Positions 5,788-6,306 of a stretch of 6,306 nucleotides of DNA are shown in pieces; the stretch's first letter is position 1; every line of letters starts with the position of its first letter. The notes beneath the pieces were generated by a model. That model worked only from the letters and a program-made list of their open reading frames with translations, was not told where the DNA came from and searched no databases. The DNA comes from Oscillospiraceae bacterium (GTDB lineage Bacteria; Bacillota; Clostridia; Oscillospirales; Oscillospiraceae). The stretch is from the NCBI GenBank assembly GCA_018265835.1, contig JABLYK010000064.1, positions 1-6,306 of the forward strand. The letters are read 5' to 3'. A program made the translations under genes and the position numbers.

Positions 5788-5804
5788 CTTTTCTGTTTCT
5801 TTTT
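5776..5804 (+). terminator. Candidate intrinsic terminator overlapping the rsmA stop codon
   Basis: ACAGAAAA (5776-5783) pairs with TTTTCTGT (5789-5796) around a 5-nt loop that contains most of the stop codon, followed by the T-rich tail TTCTTTTT (5797-5804). The stem is AT-rich and only 8 bp long, so termination may be partial. Its place just before a new promoter supports the end of the operon here. Confidence 0.6.
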
Positions 5805-5812
5805 GAAAACTC

Positions 5813-5842
5813 TTGACAGACTCTGCCGCGATGTGTTATCCT
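5813..5842 (+). promoter_or_regulatory. Promoter of the small peptide unit
   Basis: A perfect -35 TTGACA (5813-5818) is followed after 18 nt by a weaker -10 TATCCT (5837-5842), preceded by TGT, an extended -10 element. The start should fall near 5849, so that the transcript begins with a hairpin, ACCAAA / TTTGGT (about 5849-5865). The same layout recurs at 6071-6139. Confidence 0.75.
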
Positions 5843-5905
5843 GTCCTCACCAAAGAAATTTTGGTAAAAGTTTTGTGAAGAAAAAAGTGAAAGGGGTATT
5901 TTACA

Positions 5906-6010
5906 ATGAAAGATCTGTTTATGTTCCTGTCGAAGCTGCACAGCAATGATTATTGGGTTTGGGATCAGAAAGTTGCTGATAAGTTCGAAGAAATTGCGAA
6001 CCAGTTTTAA
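5906..6010 (+). CDS. 34-residue peptide of unknown function
   Basis: I do not recognise this small protein. The ATG at 5906 has AAGGGG (5891-5896) nine nt upstream, a promoter about 65 nt ahead and a strong terminator just after the stop, so it is a complete monocistronic unit. The peptide begins MKDLFMFLSKLH, has an aromatic centre (NDYWVWD, 14-20) and ends in a predicted amphipathic helix (KVADKFEEIANQF, 22-34). It carries four Lys and six Asp/Glu. No signal peptide, membrane span or Cys is present. Third codon positions are roughly half A/T, unlike the strongly GC-ending neighbouring genes. Translation is likely but unproven; the leader could instead be the functional product. Confidence 0.65.
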   Translation: MKDLFMFLSKLHSNDYWVWDQKVADKFEEIANQF

Positions 6011-6025
6011 GGATTGAACATGGAA

Positions 6026-6056
6026 CCCCGGACGGCGAACGCTGTCCGGGGTTTTT
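6026..6056 (+). terminator. Intrinsic terminator of the peptide unit
   Basis: CCCCGGACGGC (6026-6036) pairs with GCTGTCCGGGG (6041-6051), 11 bp including one G-T pair, around the loop GAAC. Five T residues follow (6052-6056). It lies 15 nt after the peptide stop codon. Confidence 0.95.
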
Positions 6057-6070
6057 GATGCAAATTTTTC

Positions 6071-6100
6071 TTGACAAGCTGTGCAAAAGTCTGCTACACT
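6071..6100 (+). promoter_or_regulatory. Promoter of the candidate small RNA unit
   Basis: A perfect TTGACA (6071-6076) is followed after 18 nt by TACACT (6095-6100), with an extended -10 TGC ahead of it. The 18-nt spacing and the extended -10 match the promoter at 5813-5842. Transcription should start near 6107. It begins 14 nt after the preceding terminator's T-tract. Confidence 0.75.
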
Positions 6101-6106
6101 TTACAT

Positions 6107-6207
6107 GCCCAAAGTGGTTTGGGGAAGAGTTTTGTGAAGCGTAGTTTCGCGCGGTCACCCATGCGCACAACTACACAAGCCCCGGAGCGATTCGCTCCGG
6201 GGCTTTT
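6107..6207 (+). ncRNA. Candidate structured small RNA, about 100 nt
   Basis: Between the promoter at 6071-6100 and a strong terminator lies a transcript of about 100 nt without a good reading frame. It starts with a 5' hairpin, CCCAAA / TTTGGG (6108-6123), followed by the motif AGTTTTGTGAAG (6128-6139), which is shared with the peptide unit upstream. A central stem pairs GTAGTT with AACTAC (about 6141-6174) and encloses GCGC / GCGC; TTGT / ACAA may extend it. The terminator hairpin forms the 3' end. It does not resemble the SRP RNA, 6S, tmRNA or RNase P RNA cores that I know. A GTG-started frame of 28 codons (6134-6220) runs through the terminator and is unlikely. The call is inferred from architecture. 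Confidence 0.55.
6177..6207 (+). terminator. Intrinsic terminator of the small RNA unit
   Basis: AAGCCCCGGAGCG (6177-6189) pairs perfectly with CGCTCCGGGGCTT (6193-6205) around a 3-nt loop, with a TTTT run at 6204-6207. The T-run is short but the stem is very strong. The A-rich left arm and its position just before the repeat suggest it may also stop transcription from the other side. Confidence 0.85.
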
Positions 6208-6213
6208 CACGTC

Positions 6214-6283
6214 AGAATGACAGCGCAAGGTCATCCCGTACCGCAAGCGGCACGGGATTGACCGGCACTGTCATTCTTCCTTA
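6214..6283 (-). repeat. Inverted copy of the hairpin unit from the left-edge array
   Basis: The 64-bp unit from AGAATGACAG (6214-6223) to CTGTCATTCT (6268-6277) is the reverse complement of 223-286 with a few differences, including one G-T pair in the inner stem. Similarity extends through TCCTTA to 6283 and then stops. The 10-bp ends are perfect inverted repeats. The window's last bases (6290-6306) form another hairpin, CGCAGG / CCTGCG, which is not in the left array, so the flanks vary around a constant core. Confidence 0.88.
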
Positions 6284-6306
6284 CCCGGCCGCAGGTCAAG
6301 CCTGCG

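Noticed and set aside
5919..6170. 83-codon minus-strand frame across the small units
   Set aside because: It crosses a terminator, two promoter elements and the peptide gene in antisense, without start signals or known motifs.
6134..6220. 28-codon GTG-started frame in the second small unit
   Set aside because: It runs through the terminator hairpin into the repeat, has no good ribosome site, and is unlike the peptide of the first unit.

Overview
This window looks like chromosome from a high-GC member of the Clostridia, most plausibly Oscillospirales. That placement is inferred from the gene order ylxM-ffh-rpsP-khpA-rimM-trmD, strong Shine-Dalgarno sites, a consensus sigma-A promoter, strongly GC-ending codons in the large genes, and dense short hairpin repeats. 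No rRNA or tRNA gene was seen, and no mobile-element gene.

Layout. Positions 1-286 hold a tandem array of a 113-bp repeat containing a long hairpin, and an inverted copy of the hairpin unit closes the window (6214-6283). A consensus promoter (310-338) then starts a co-directional cluster: ylxM (386-736), ffh (742-2124), rpsP (2284-2523), khpA (2540-2770), rimM (3009-3494), trmD fused to a GNAT acetyltransferase domain (3499-4800) and rsmA (4927-5787). The genes are closely spaced except for three gaps (2125-2283, 2771-3008, 4801-4926). Each gap holds a copy or remnant of one two-hairpin repeat of about 90 bp. A terminator-like hairpin overlaps the rsmA stop codon. Two small transcription units follow, each with its own promoter, 5' hairpin, shared 12-nt leader motif and strong intrinsic terminator. 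The first encodes a 34-residue peptide. The second seems to be a structured RNA of about 100 nt without a convincing reading frame.

How the genes work together. The cluster serves translation and protein targeting: Ffh with its partner YlxM (co-translational targeting), ribosomal protein S16, the RNA-binding protein KhpA, the 30S maturation factor RimM, the m1G37 tRNA methyltransferase TrmD and the 16S rRNA dimethyltransferase RsmA. Two departures from the usual Firmicutes order stand out. TrmD carries a C-terminal acetyltransferase domain, and rsmA rather than rplS lies downstream.

The points most worth a second look are the TrmD-GNAT fusion, the paired small units at 5813-6207 with matching leaders, and the 90-bp repeat, whose two good copies differ by a compensatory G-C to A-T change in a hairpin stem.
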